From Desulfarculaceae bacterium (lineage in GTDB: Bacteria; Desulfobacterota; Desulfobacteria; Desulfobacterales; Desulfobacteraceae), in contig JAIPEK010000009.1 of NCBI GenBank assembly GCA_021737205.1, forward strand, positions 1 to 19,362: a DNA stretch of 19,362 nt, read 5' to 3'. Positions 6,436 to 13,613 of this stretch are shown one piece after another. A program made the position numbers and the translations under genes. Position 1 is the first letter of the stretch. Each line of letters opens with the position of its first letter. Under the pieces are notes generated by a model. It was given only the letters and a program-made list of their open reading frames with translations, made no database searches and was not told the origin of the DNA.

Positions 6436-8435
6436 AAACACCGCTTGGAACCGTGAAAACCTTTCAGTTCATCCTGTATGGAACGTTGTTGACCGTCGGC
6501 CTGTTTTTCCTGGGATTGACCGTTTTTATCTTCACCGCGGCAAGCGGTCTTCCCAAGCTTCCCCAGCCGTTGAGCCGGATTATTGAAACACCCCAGACCA
6601 AAATTTACGCGGCATCCGGCCAGAGACTGGTCACACTGGGGGAAAGAGAATCCGTGCCCCTGTCCATGGTTTCCAAGGATTTTATCAACGCCATCCTTGC
6701 AGTGGAAGATCACCGCTTCTACGAACACCACGGTATCAACAAGCTGAGAACCCTGAAAGCCCTATACATAACACTTTTCAAACCGGGGGAGATACAGGGG
6801 GCTTCCACCATTACCCAGCAACTGGCCAAAAATCTGTTTTTCAGCTTCAAAAAATCTTACATGCGAAAATTCAAAGAGCTTCTGGTCTCCTTTCAAATTG
6901 AATCCACCAACAGCAAAAACGAAATCCTTCACGCATATATCAACCAGATCCATTTCGGTGCAGGGGCCCAGGGTATTGAAAAAGCCTCCCGGACTTTTTT
7001 CGGGAAAAGTGCGTCAGACCTCGATCTTTCAGAGGCCGCCCTTCTTGCCGGGTTGCCGAAATCCCCCACCGCCTACAACCCGTTCCGGCACTATGACAAA
7101 GCGCTTCAAAGACGGAAAACCGTTCTCAGACGAATGCGGCAGGTGGGATTTATCAGTGACAAGAAATTTGAAACCACCCTTGAAAAAAAGCCGGAACTTT
7201 CCGGCACTAAAACCGATTCCAGAACCGGCAGTTATTTCCTGGATGCCGTCATCCGGAAACTGGTCCGAAAATACGGGGAAGACGTTGTATACCATGGCGG
7301 AATCGAAGTATACACCACAATGGACAAGCAGCTTCAGGAATATGCGGTGAAATCCGTTAAAAAGGGGCTCGGCCGTCTGGACGACCTGATGGGGCTGACA
7401 TCCGGGGACAACCCCAGACCCCAGGGCGCGCTTGTCTCCATTGATACGGATTCCGGTGCCGTCAAAGCGCTGGTGGGGGGAAGGGATTACTATGAGAGCG
7501 AATTTAACAGGGCCGTTCAAAGCTATCGGCAGCCGGGATCCGGTTTCAAACCTTTTCTGTACTATACCGCTTTTGACAGGCTGGGCCTTCATCCGGCCAG
7601 CGTGGTTACGGACATGCCGATCACTCTCCCGGTGACAGGCGCCCCGGACTGGAAGCCCCGGAACTTCTCCCGGATTCACCGGGGAGACATCATCCTGAAA
7701 AAAGCACTGACCAAAAGTGTCAATACTGTTGCCGCAAGGCTGGTCAAACGAACCGGCCCCGGACCCGTGATTGAAACGGCCCGGCTCTGCGGCATCAAAA
7801 GTCCGTTGGAACAGGTGTATTCGGTGGCGCTCGGGTCTGCTTCCGTGTCTCCTATGGAGATGGCTTCCGCTTTTTCCACGTTCGCAAAGGAAGGCATCCG
7901 GCATGATCCTTTCATGATATGGCGGATCGAAGATCCGTTCGGAAGCGTGCTGGAAGAACATATCGTTCAGGAAAAACAGGTGCTGGACCCGCAAACCACG
8001 TTTCAGGTGGTGGACATGATGCAGTCCGTCATCGACAGGGGGTCCGGTTCTTCCGTCCGGCGTCTCGGATTCGATCGGCCGGCAGCCGGAAAAACCGGCA
8101 CTACCGACAATTTCAATGATGCCTGGTTTACCGGTTTCACGCCGACCCTGTGCACAAGTGTATGGACCGGCTTTGACAAAAGAAAAATCATGCGGAGCAA
8201 AAACGGGGTCGGCATCACCGGCGGCAGAGCGGCCGCTCCGATCTGGACCGATTTTATGGCCAATGCCCTTAAAAACCAGCCCAAAAGGGAATTCACCATT
8301 CCCGAATCCATCCGGTTTGTGGAAGTGGAGGCATCCACGGGTTGCGCGCCTTCAGGCGGAGATAAAGATGAGCTGTATGAAGTTGCTCTGAAAGAAAACC
8401 AGAAAATCTGCCAGGAGAAAGAAGAAGAAAATTGA
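6432..8435 (+). CDS. Class A penicillin-binding protein (PBP1A type), bifunctional
   Basis: Peptidoglycan glycosyltransferase/transpeptidase (mrcA/ponA type) anchored in the inner membrane. The ATG at 6432 has GAAGGA seven bases before it and overlaps the preceding stop, so I prefer it to an in-frame ATG at 6387. Layout of the 667 residues: TM helix about 10-36; GT51 domain with catalytic E92 in AVEDHRFYEHHGI, GASTITQQLAKNLF (123-136) and LLAGLPKSPTAYNP (204-217); transpeptidase domain with SxxK at S370-K373 (QPGSGFKPF), SxN at S429-N431 and KTGT at 554-557. All catalytic motifs are intact. It is shorter than the ~850-residue E. coli PBP1A, with little room for extra domains between GT and TP. 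The C-terminus ends in a short acidic/lysine-rich tail. Confidence 0.95.
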   Translation: MKTPLGTVKTFQFILYGTLLTVGLFFLGLTVFIFTAASGLPKLPQPLSRIIETPQTKIYAASGQRLVTLGERESVPLSMVSKDFINAILAVEDHRFYEHHGINKLRTLKALYITLFKPGEIQGASTITQQLAKNLFFSFKKSYMRKFKELLVSFQIESTNSKNEILHAYINQIHFGAGAQGIEKASRTFFGKSASDLDLSEAALLAGLPKSPTAYNPFRHYDKALQRRKTVLRRMRQVGFISDKKFETTLEKKPELSGTKTDSRTGSYFLDAVIRKLVRKYGEDVVYHGGIEVYTTMDKQLQEYAVKSVKKGLGRLDDLMGLTSGDNPRPQGALVSIDTDSGAVKALVGGRDYYESEFNRAVQSYRQPGSGFKPFLYYTAFDRLGLHPASVVTDMPITLPVTGAPDWKPRNFSRIHRGDIILKKALTKSVNTVAARLVKRTGPGPVIETARLCGIKSPLEQVYSVALGSASVSPMEMASAFSTFAKEGIRHDPFMIWRIEDPFGSVLEEHIVQEKQVLDPQTTFQVVDMMQSVIDRGSGSSVRRLGFDRPAAGKTGTTDNFNDAWFTGFTPTLCTSVWTGFDKRKIMRSKNGVGITGGRAAAPIWTDFMANALKNQPKREFTIPESIRFVEVEASTGCAPSGGDKDELYEVALKENQKICQEKEEEN

Positions 8436-9745
8436 TACGGGTTTTACGGCATTTCAGCGTTCGGGTCTGGCTTTCCTGCCTTGTGGGAATTCCGCTTTCC
8501 TTTTCCATACTTCGGTTCCTGAATACATCCTCTTTTCGTGCTCCCTATCCATTTGCGGTTGCACTGGCCATTCTTCTTGCCCTGTATTTCCTGATCGGCG
8601 CGATTTCCCACCATGCAGGAAAAAAGATGATCCTGGATCTGATATCCAGGGCCCAGTCATGGGAGAGGGCCGGAATTTTTAGAAAAGCGGAACAATATTA
8701 TCTGAAGGCCGTCCGGATATACGACTCGTTTCTCCTGTCTCCGTTGCATCTCGAAAAAACGCTCGGGAAAAAACTGGCCGGATCCGTTTCCGGTTTCATC
8801 CTTTCTTCCGGAATCCGCAATATCCCGCTTGAACAATGCATTCCGAAATATCTGAGAATCGATCCCACAGATGAGGATATCGCACTTTTCTGGCTGAAAC
8901 GCTCCGCATCTTTATCCGTATCCGAGCCGGACGCCGTGGACCAGGAGCTTATCACCCGGCTTGCGGAACACCACAACGACAATCCAAAAATTCTCCCCGT
9001 CCTGACGGATCTCTTTCTCCGGTTTCAGCGCACCGATTTTACGGCCCGCAAGATTTACAAGGAAGCGCTGAAACACGCCGGGGAAAAATCAACTTTCAAA
9101 ACCAGGGTCAATGAACTGCTTTCAGAAACGCAAGACCAGTCCGATACGCTTTCAGAGGTGGATATCCGTATTCCGGAACCGGCGGAGGAAACAGCCCGTT
9201 TCAATACCACGGCGCACAAAAAAAGGGCCGACCGTGAAATTCGTTTTTCCGCCCTTGCCGGGCGGATTTTCTCCGCCGCCCTGACCTTGGGTTCCCTGAC
9301 GGCGAAAATCCTGTCACAGGCATACTTGGCGGCGGCAAAAGCCTTTGGGTACTTCAAGGCCAGTGACACCCTGATTCGGTATGCAAAACGCTTCCTTCTG
9401 GCTGCGTCAGTGACCGTGGTTCTTCTGTTCGCCGTGAACACGGTCCATCATCTTTTCAAAACGGAAGTACCGGAAAAAACCGCTGAAAAAATTGAAAAAA
9501 AGAGGGTTCCCAAACCTTTCACTCTGCAGGTGGCAGCCTATCTTGATCCCCGTCATGCAAAAAATTACGTTACCAAATTGCAGAAAGAAGGGCTTGATGT
9601 ATCCTACAGCAAATCCGAGGGCGGGGGGAAAACATGGTATCTTGTCCGGGTATCCAGTTTTCCCGATAAAAAAAGTGCCGCCGCTTACGGAAAAAGCCTG
9701 AAAGAGAAAGGCGTTATAGACGACTTCTTCGTTGACAATCGGTAA
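8432..9745 (+). CDS. SPOR-domain membrane protein following PBP
   Basis: A 437-residue membrane protein probably acting in cell-wall growth or septation. Two N-terminal hydrophobic helices (about 10-30 and 40-58) are followed by a soluble helical region with TPR-like segments (SRAQSWERAGIFRKAEQYYL, about 70-90). A third TM helix lies near 320-341. The C-terminal ~75 residues (from about 361) are a SPOR domain (FTLQVAAYLDPRHAKNYV ... WYLVRVSSF). SPOR domains bind denuded glycan strands at division sites, which agrees with the adjacent PBP. The start is a TTG at 8432, overlapping the PBP stop as TTGA and preceded by a purine-rich GGAGAAAGAAG site, so translation is probably coupled. The helical middle region has no family I recognise. 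Confidence 0.85.
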   Translation: MIRVLRHFSVRVWLSCLVGIPLSFSILRFLNTSSFRAPYPFAVALAILLALYFLIGAISHHAGKKMILDLISRAQSWERAGIFRKAEQYYLKAVRIYDSFLLSPLHLEKTLGKKLAGSVSGFILSSGIRNIPLEQCIPKYLRIDPTDEDIALFWLKRSASLSVSEPDAVDQELITRLAEHHNDNPKILPVLTDLFLRFQRTDFTARKIYKEALKHAGEKSTFKTRVNELLSETQDQSDTLSEVDIRIPEPAEETARFNTTAHKKRADREIRFSALAGRIFSAALTLGSLTAKILSQAYLAAAKAFGYFKASDTLIRYAKRFLLAASVTVVLLFAVNTVHHLFKTEVPEKTAEKIEKKRVPKPFTLQVAAYLDPRHAKNYVTKLQKEGLDVSYSKSEGGGKTWYLVRVSSFPDKKSAAAYGKSLKEKGVIDDFFVDNR

Positions 9746-9772
9746 TCGGCAGCTTTGGAGCCGATCATATTT
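9745..9772. terminator. Probable terminator between convergent genes
   Basis: ATCGGC (9745-9750) pairs with GCCGAT (9760-9765) around a nine-base loop, followed on the plus strand by CATATTTT. It fills the 19-base gap between the SPOR gene and yedF and overlaps both stop regions. The stem is short, so activity, especially on the minus strand, is uncertain. Confidence 0.45.
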
Positions 9773-10370
9773 TAATGACCTTATCCGCCAGCTGCATGGA
9801 TGTGACGATATCCAGCATGTTCGTGGTCTGGCCGGCCTCCTTTTCTTCCATCAGTTCAAAAAAGGTCAGACAGGTTCCGCACACCAGAATATCCACGCCG
9901 CTTTTCTCAATCTCTTTTAACTCGGAAATCACCTTTGAATCCTTCACAGCCAGTTTCACACCGCTGTTAACGAACACCAGCCGCCACAGGTCATCCCCCA
10001 TTTCCCCGATCGTTTTGAGGAAATTGACCATAAGTCCGCTGCCGAGTTCATCATCTCCCTGCCCGAAAAATTGCGATGTGACCAACACCATGGTCTTCAC
10101 CTTTTCATCCGGTGATTCCTCCGAATCAATTTTGGGAATCTGGGCCGGATTTTCTCCATTGCGTTCACCCGACACCCTTGAAAAACCGTGTTCGGATTCC
10201 ACGGATACCCAGTATCCCTGGTAGCTCAGAAAACGGCTGACATTTTCCACAGCCGCATCGTTGTCCACGAGAACGCTCACACTCTGAATACTCTCCGCTT
10301 CCAACACCTTTTTGGTGTTCAGTACCGGAGCCGGACAGTCCAATTTCCTGCAGTCGATTTCTTTATTCAT
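9765..10370 (-). CDS. yedF: YedF: TusA-like/DsrE-like fusion, sulfur or selenium handling
   Basis: Matches the sulfurtransferase-like selenium metabolism protein YedF family in length (201 residues) and layout. The N-terminal ~70 residues are a TusA/SirA-like domain with the CPxP motif (DCPAPV, catalytic Cys at C12). After a charged linker (about 70-90), a DsrE-like domain runs from MVLVTSQFFGQGDDELG to the C-terminus, with C164 and C167 in VCGTCLTFFELM. TusA and DsrE proteins relay persulfide sulfur; YedF is associated with selenophosphate-using organisms, although its reaction is not established. The gene lies on the same strand as dsrN, 261 bases downstream, so it may have its own promoter rather than being part of the dsr transcript. 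No selD or selA is visible here. Confidence 0.88.
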   Translation of the reverse strand: MNKEIDCRKLDCPAPVLNTKKVLEAESIQSVSVLVDNDAAVENVSRFLSYQGYWVSVESEHGFSRVSGERNGENPAQIPKIDSEESPDEKVKTMVLVTSQFFGQGDDELGSGLMVNFLKTIGEMGDDLWRLVFVNSGVKLAVKDSKVISELKEIEKSGVDILVCGTCLTFFELMEEKEAGQTTNMLDIVTSMQLADKVIKI

Positions 10371-10390
10371 ATCGTTTTACTCGGTTATTA

Positions 10391-10495
10391 CATTTTATAT
10401 GAAAGAACAACATCTTTTACCATGAAGGCCTTGAAGGAACTGAAGTAAAACCTTCATGAACTTCACGCTCTTCATGGTGATATTTCAGCATTCGT
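10391..10495. repeat. Dyad-containing dispersed repeat, copy A
   Basis: About 105 bases that recur at 18363-18468 with roughly 8 substitutions and one single-base indel (about 92% identity by eye). The core is built from CATGAAG/CTTCATG words. Outer arms ACCATGAAG (10419-10427) and CTTCATGGT (10470-10478) are perfectly complementary; an inner CTTGAAGG/CCTTCATG pair has one mismatch in this copy. It begins 21 bases upstream of the yedF ATG, so it would sit in that gene's leader. Confidence 0.85.
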
Positions 10496-10519
10496 GGTAC
10501 CGTGCCCATCAGCGCGTAA

Positions 10520-10539
10520 ATTTTATACCGGTATAAAAT
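10520..10539. promoter_or_regulatory. 20-nt perfect palindrome, possible operator for yedF
   Basis: Ten-base arms (ATTTTATACC and its complement) meet without a spacer. The palindrome overlaps the -10 and start region of the candidate yedF promoter, the usual place for a dimeric repressor. It is not followed by a T-run and is therefore a poor terminator. Confidence 0.45.
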
Positions 10540-10564
10540 AAGTCGACAAGAACATTTATGTCAA
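10535..10564 (-). promoter_or_regulatory. Candidate yedF promoter
   Basis: On the minus strand a perfect TTGACA (10559-10564) is followed after 18 bases by TATTTT (10535-10540). The resulting leader would be about 155 bases and include repeat copy A. The -10 matches in 4 of 6 positions. Confidence 0.35.
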
Positions 10565-10631
10565 ATTGATATAACCGATGGAAAACGGAAAACGGATAGG
10601 AAAAATCTATTGGCAAGGCAAAGCGGATGTA

Positions 10632-12059
10632 TCAGATCACTTGCTCTTTTTTGAACGCAAGGGCCCTGCGGACCAGTGAGTCGGCCCAGAAAGGAGTGCC
10701 CAGCGCATGGATATGGGTATATGTGGCAAACACATTATTTCTGCAGAATCCGTCCTTTTTGTCCTTGATCCCCTTTCCCCTCTCCATGGAAAAAGCCATA
10801 TCCCCGGGGCTGCAGTCGATCTTGAGTACACTGGAATACCGGAACTCGTGTCCTTTGATAACATGGCCCAACGGATAAAAAGGATTCTCTCCGGTGACTT
10901 TCACACGGGTGTATCCATGTCCAACCGGCCGTTTTTCAAAACCGAAAGATACCGGCAGTATCCCTGCCATTGCATACTCGCGGCCGTCTATACAAATGGA
11001 GTCGCCCAGAAAAATAAAACCCCCGCATTCTGCATATATGGGCAGGCCTTCATCCGCGAGCTTCCTGAGCGCCGTTTTGAATTCCACATTCGCGGAAAGT
11101 TCGGGTGCGTGGGTTTCCGGGAACCCTCCCCCCATGTAGATGGCATCCACGCGGGGAATGGTTTTTTGTTTCAGCGGGCTGATGTACCGGATTTCCGCTC
11201 CTGCGGCCACCAGTGCCTCGATATTGTCCGGGTAGTAAAACTGAAACGCCGAATCCTTGATGATCCCCACGACCGGCTTTTCCCAAAGATCTTCAGAAAC
11301 AGGGGCAGGTTGTGCTTCGGGTTTCTCGTTTACCGGAAAAAGACTCTTGTCAAGAGAAAAAGACCGGCAGTCCTCATACAGTTTCTCCAGATCTATATGT
11401 TCCCGTGCCACCCTTGCAACGGTTTCGATGGAATCGGTGGAACAGCCGTGCTCTTCACTGGTTACAAGCCCCATATGCCGCTCTGGAAAATCCTGGTGTC
11501 CCAGCTTGGGAATCGAACCGTATACCGGTATATCACAGAACTTTTGGATATTGTCTCTCAGTTTTTTCTCGTGCCGTTTGCCCGCCACCCGGTTGAGCAC
11601 CACTCCCATAATGCGGACGCCGGGATCGAACAGCATGCATCCCTTGAGCAATGCAGCAACGGTTCTGGTGGTTTTCGTACAGTCGATCACCAGAAGCACT
11701 GGAAGAGCTAGAAGTTTGGCAAGTTCCGCCGTACTGGTTCTGCCGTCGGTGTCGATTCCGTCGAACAAACCGCGGTTCCCTTCTACAAGGGAAATGTCGG
11801 AAGAGTGGTTGTTTTTAACAAAGGATGCGTGCACATCCTTGTTTTCACACAGGTAGGTATCCAGGTTGTAGCAGGGACGATCAGCTGCACAGGCAAGCCA
11901 GCCGGCATCGATATAATCGGGTCCCTTTTTGAAAGGAGCGACTTGGTAGTGTTTTTTCTTCCATGCAGCAGTAATTCCAAGCGAGATAACGGTTTTGCCC
12001 GAACCGCCGCGAAGCCCTGCCACTACAAGACCTGGAATACACTTATCTGATTGCTGCAT
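10632..12059 (-). CDS. dsrN: DsrN: siroheme/cobyrinate a,c-diamide synthase family
   Basis: A glutamine-dependent amidase of the CbiA/CobB family. Sequence alone would give cobyrinate a,c-diamide synthase. Directly after dsrD it is best read as DsrN, proposed to amidate siroheme to the siro(heme)amide of DsrAB. The N-terminal dethiobiotin-synthetase-like ATPase has a P-loop, GLRGGSGKT, at 15-23 and a KKGPDYIDAGW motif. The C-terminal type 1 glutamine amidotransferase domain has its nucleophile at about C345 (YAECGGFIFL) and a histidine pair near 449-451 (YTHIHALG). The 475 residues are of normal length. It starts 27 bases after the dsrD stop, with only a weak purine-rich site. Separating DsrN from CbiA by substrate is not possible from sequence. 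Confidence 0.88.
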   Translation of the reverse strand: MQQSDKCIPGLVVAGLRGGSGKTVISLGITAAWKKKHYQVAPFKKGPDYIDAGWLACAADRPCYNLDTYLCENKDVHASFVKNNHSSDISLVEGNRGLFDGIDTDGRTSTAELAKLLALPVLLVIDCTKTTRTVAALLKGCMLFDPGVRIMGVVLNRVAGKRHEKKLRDNIQKFCDIPVYGSIPKLGHQDFPERHMGLVTSEEHGCSTDSIETVARVAREHIDLEKLYEDCRSFSLDKSLFPVNEKPEAQPAPVSEDLWEKPVVGIIKDSAFQFYYPDNIEALVAAGAEIRYISPLKQKTIPRVDAIYMGGGFPETHAPELSANVEFKTALRKLADEGLPIYAECGGFIFLGDSICIDGREYAMAGILPVSFGFEKRPVGHGYTRVKVTGENPFYPLGHVIKGHEFRYSSVLKIDCSPGDMAFSMERGKGIKDKKDGFCRNNVFATYTHIHALGTPFWADSLVRRALAFKKEQVI

Positions 12060-12086
12060 GGAATGTTTTCAAATCAGGGGTTCCGA

Positions 12087-12341
12087 CTATTCTTCACCTT
12101 CTGAAGCATGCTGTTTTCCCGCCCCTTTCAGGCCGTACATGGTCGTGCTGCCGCTTGACCAGTATTCGAGAACGCCGTCTGTTACCAGGGAATTGACGAA
12201 CTTTTTCACCTGTCTCGGTTTGTCATCCGGAAAAACTTTGTAAAAATCATTCAGATAAAATTTGGTTTTGTTTTTCAGCTTCTTTTGAAGATAATCAGTA
12301 ACCATCTTGGTTGCTTCTTCTCTATTGTCCAGTACACTCAT
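12087..12341 (-). CDS. dsrD: DsrD, activator of dissimilatory sulfite reductase
   Basis: A small winged-helix protein of 84 residues, close to the usual ~78. It is found with reductive-type dsrAB and is reported to act as an allosteric activator of DsrAB rather than as a DNA-binding regulator. Characteristic segments are YLNDFYKVFPDDKPRQVKKF (about 29-48) and VTDGVLEYWSSGSTTMYGLKG (about 53-73), the helix-turn-helix and wing. The C-terminal ~10 residues are acidic and variable. An AAGGAT ribosome binding site precedes the ATG by eight bases and is partly inside a small hairpin. A strong palindrome separates the gene from dsrB. Its presence supports sulfite reduction rather than sulfur oxidation. 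Confidence 0.96.
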   Translation of the reverse strand: MSVLDNREEATKMVTDYLQKKLKNKTKFYLNDFYKVFPDDKPRQVKKFVNSLVTDGVLEYWSSGSTTMYGLKGAGKQHASEGEE

Positions 12342-12350
12342 TTTGCAAAT

Positions 12351-12365
12351 CCTTTAGATTAAAGG
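12351..12365 (-). promoter_or_regulatory. Small hairpin covering the dsrD ribosome binding site
   Basis: On the minus strand CCTTTA and TAAAGG form a six-base-pair stem with a three-base loop. The 3' arm overlaps the AAAGGAT Shine-Dalgarno site of dsrD. With four A-U pairs the stem is weak, so it could at most tune initiation. Confidence 0.3.
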
Positions 12366-12368
12366 TTC

Positions 12369-12398
12369 AGCCGGGGCATGAATATTCATGCCCCGGCT
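12369..12398. promoter_or_regulatory. 30-nt perfect palindrome between dsrB and dsrD
   Basis: A perfect dyad with GC-rich arms (AGCCGGGGCATGAAT and its complement) in the 106-base dsrB-dsrD gap. In the dsr mRNA it would form a very stable hairpin about 50 bases after the dsrB stop. The minus-strand 3' flank lacks a U-run, so it is more likely an mRNA-stabilising or attenuating element than a full intrinsic terminator. Confidence 0.7.
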
Positions 12399-12447
12399 TT
12401 ATCCGTTAGGACAGTCTATGTCCTGAAGGTCTCAACAGATCAAGAGA

Positions 12448-13596
12448 TTAGAACTTGAACTGTGAGGATTGCCTCCAGGTATTGTACGCCTGTTGACGGA
12501 AATCGTCAATCAGGTGATGGGTAAAATCGAGTTCGCATACCTCGAAGAATTTTTCCCATCCGATTCTTTCCGCCCATTCACCGAGTCTCTCGTATTTGTT
12601 GGCGCCCTTTGAATACGCATCCACCATCTGTCTGATGGCTTTTGTCATCTGGGGCCATCTCGGCATTTCGTTGGGCAGAAACGCCACAACAACTTTTGAG
12701 AACTTGGGATGGCTGATTCTATTGGAAACCTTACCACCGGCCATGAGAACGATGCCGTCCCCTTCCGTATCCGCAAGCGGCATGGAGGGGCACATGGTGT
12801 AACAGTTACCGCAGTACATACATCTTTCGTTCTTGACCTCAACGGATTTGACTTCCGTACCGTCTTCGAGTTTAACCTTGGCCGGTTTGACCGCTGCGGT
12901 GGGACATGAAGCGATGGCGAGAGGTATCTCGCAGACCTTGTCAAGGTATTCATGGTCGAGCATCGGCGGTTTTCTGTGGTACCCGAGAATCGCGATATCG
13001 GAACAGTGAACCGCACCGCACATGTTCAGGCAGCAGGCCATGGAAACCCTGAGCTGTGCCGGGAGTTTCATGTCCTGGAAGTCATCGAAAAGTTCGTCCA
13101 TTGTCGCCTTTACCGTACCGGACGCATCAGTTGCCGGTGTATGGCAATGGATCCAGCCCTGGGTATGAACGATATTGGTGACGCCTGCGCCGGTTCCGCC
13201 GATGGGAAACTTGTAGCTGCCGCCGTCGAACTTTCTGCTGGAAAGCTCGTTTTTCAGAGGCTCGAGTTTGTCCTTGGAATCCACCATGAACTCCACGTTG
13301 TTCCGGGTGGTGAACCGGACGTATCCGTCGCAGTGTTTGTCTGCAATATCGCAGATTTCGTTGACAAGAGAAGTGCTCATGAGGCGGGCCCCGCCGACTC
13401 TTACCGTATACACCTCGTCTCCGGAATCGGCCACATGAACGAGAACACCGGGCTCCAGTATTTCATGATGGGACCATTTGCCTTTGTTTTTTGCAATAAC
13501 CGGAGGATAAAAGTCTTCATAATTTCTCGGACCGATGTCGGTTATCCTGTTCTCCATCGGGTTATTCGGATCATATCCAGATGATATAAATGCCAT
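12448..13596 (-). CDS. dsrB: Dissimilatory sulfite reductase, beta subunit
   Basis: Catalytic subunit of the cytoplasmic DsrAB heterotetramer that reduces sulfite, handing sulfur to DsrC. The 382-residue length is typical. Siroheme-coupled [4Fe-4S] ligands are C151 (GWIHCHT) and C188, C189 and C193 (SMACCLNMCGAVHC), at the same positions as in Desulfovibrio vulgaris DsrB. An inserted ferredoxin domain uses C231 (ASCPTAA) and C259, C262 and C265 (CMYCGNCYTMCP). The start has a perfect GGAGGT eight bases upstream, and the gene follows dsrA by 17 bases. The C-terminus ends QSSQFKF. All cofactor ligands are present, so the enzyme should be functional. The sequence pattern is of the reductive bacterial type. 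Confidence 0.98.
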   Translation of the reverse strand: MAFISSGYDPNNPMENRITDIGPRNYEDFYPPVIAKNKGKWSHHEILEPGVLVHVADSGDEVYTVRVGGARLMSTSLVNEICDIADKHCDGYVRFTTRNNVEFMVDSKDKLEPLKNELSSRKFDGGSYKFPIGGTGAGVTNIVHTQGWIHCHTPATDASGTVKATMDELFDDFQDMKLPAQLRVSMACCLNMCGAVHCSDIAILGYHRKPPMLDHEYLDKVCEIPLAIASCPTAAVKPAKVKLEDGTEVKSVEVKNERCMYCGNCYTMCPSMPLADTEGDGIVLMAGGKVSNRISHPKFSKVVVAFLPNEMPRWPQMTKAIRQMVDAYSKGANKYERLGEWAERIGWEKFFEVCELDFTHHLIDDFRQQAYNTWRQSSQFKF

Positions 13597-13613
13597 TATG
13601 TCATACCTCCTTG

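Noticed and set aside
7029..7994. Minus-strand 321-residue frame opposite the PBP gene
   Set aside because: The PBP on the other strand has every catalytic motif intact; this composition (rich in H, R, F and P) is typical of an antisense shadow.
10707..11711. Plus-strand 334-residue frame opposite dsrN
   Set aside because: It is antisense to a clear CbiA-family enzyme with P-loop and amidotransferase motifs, and no family features are visible in it.
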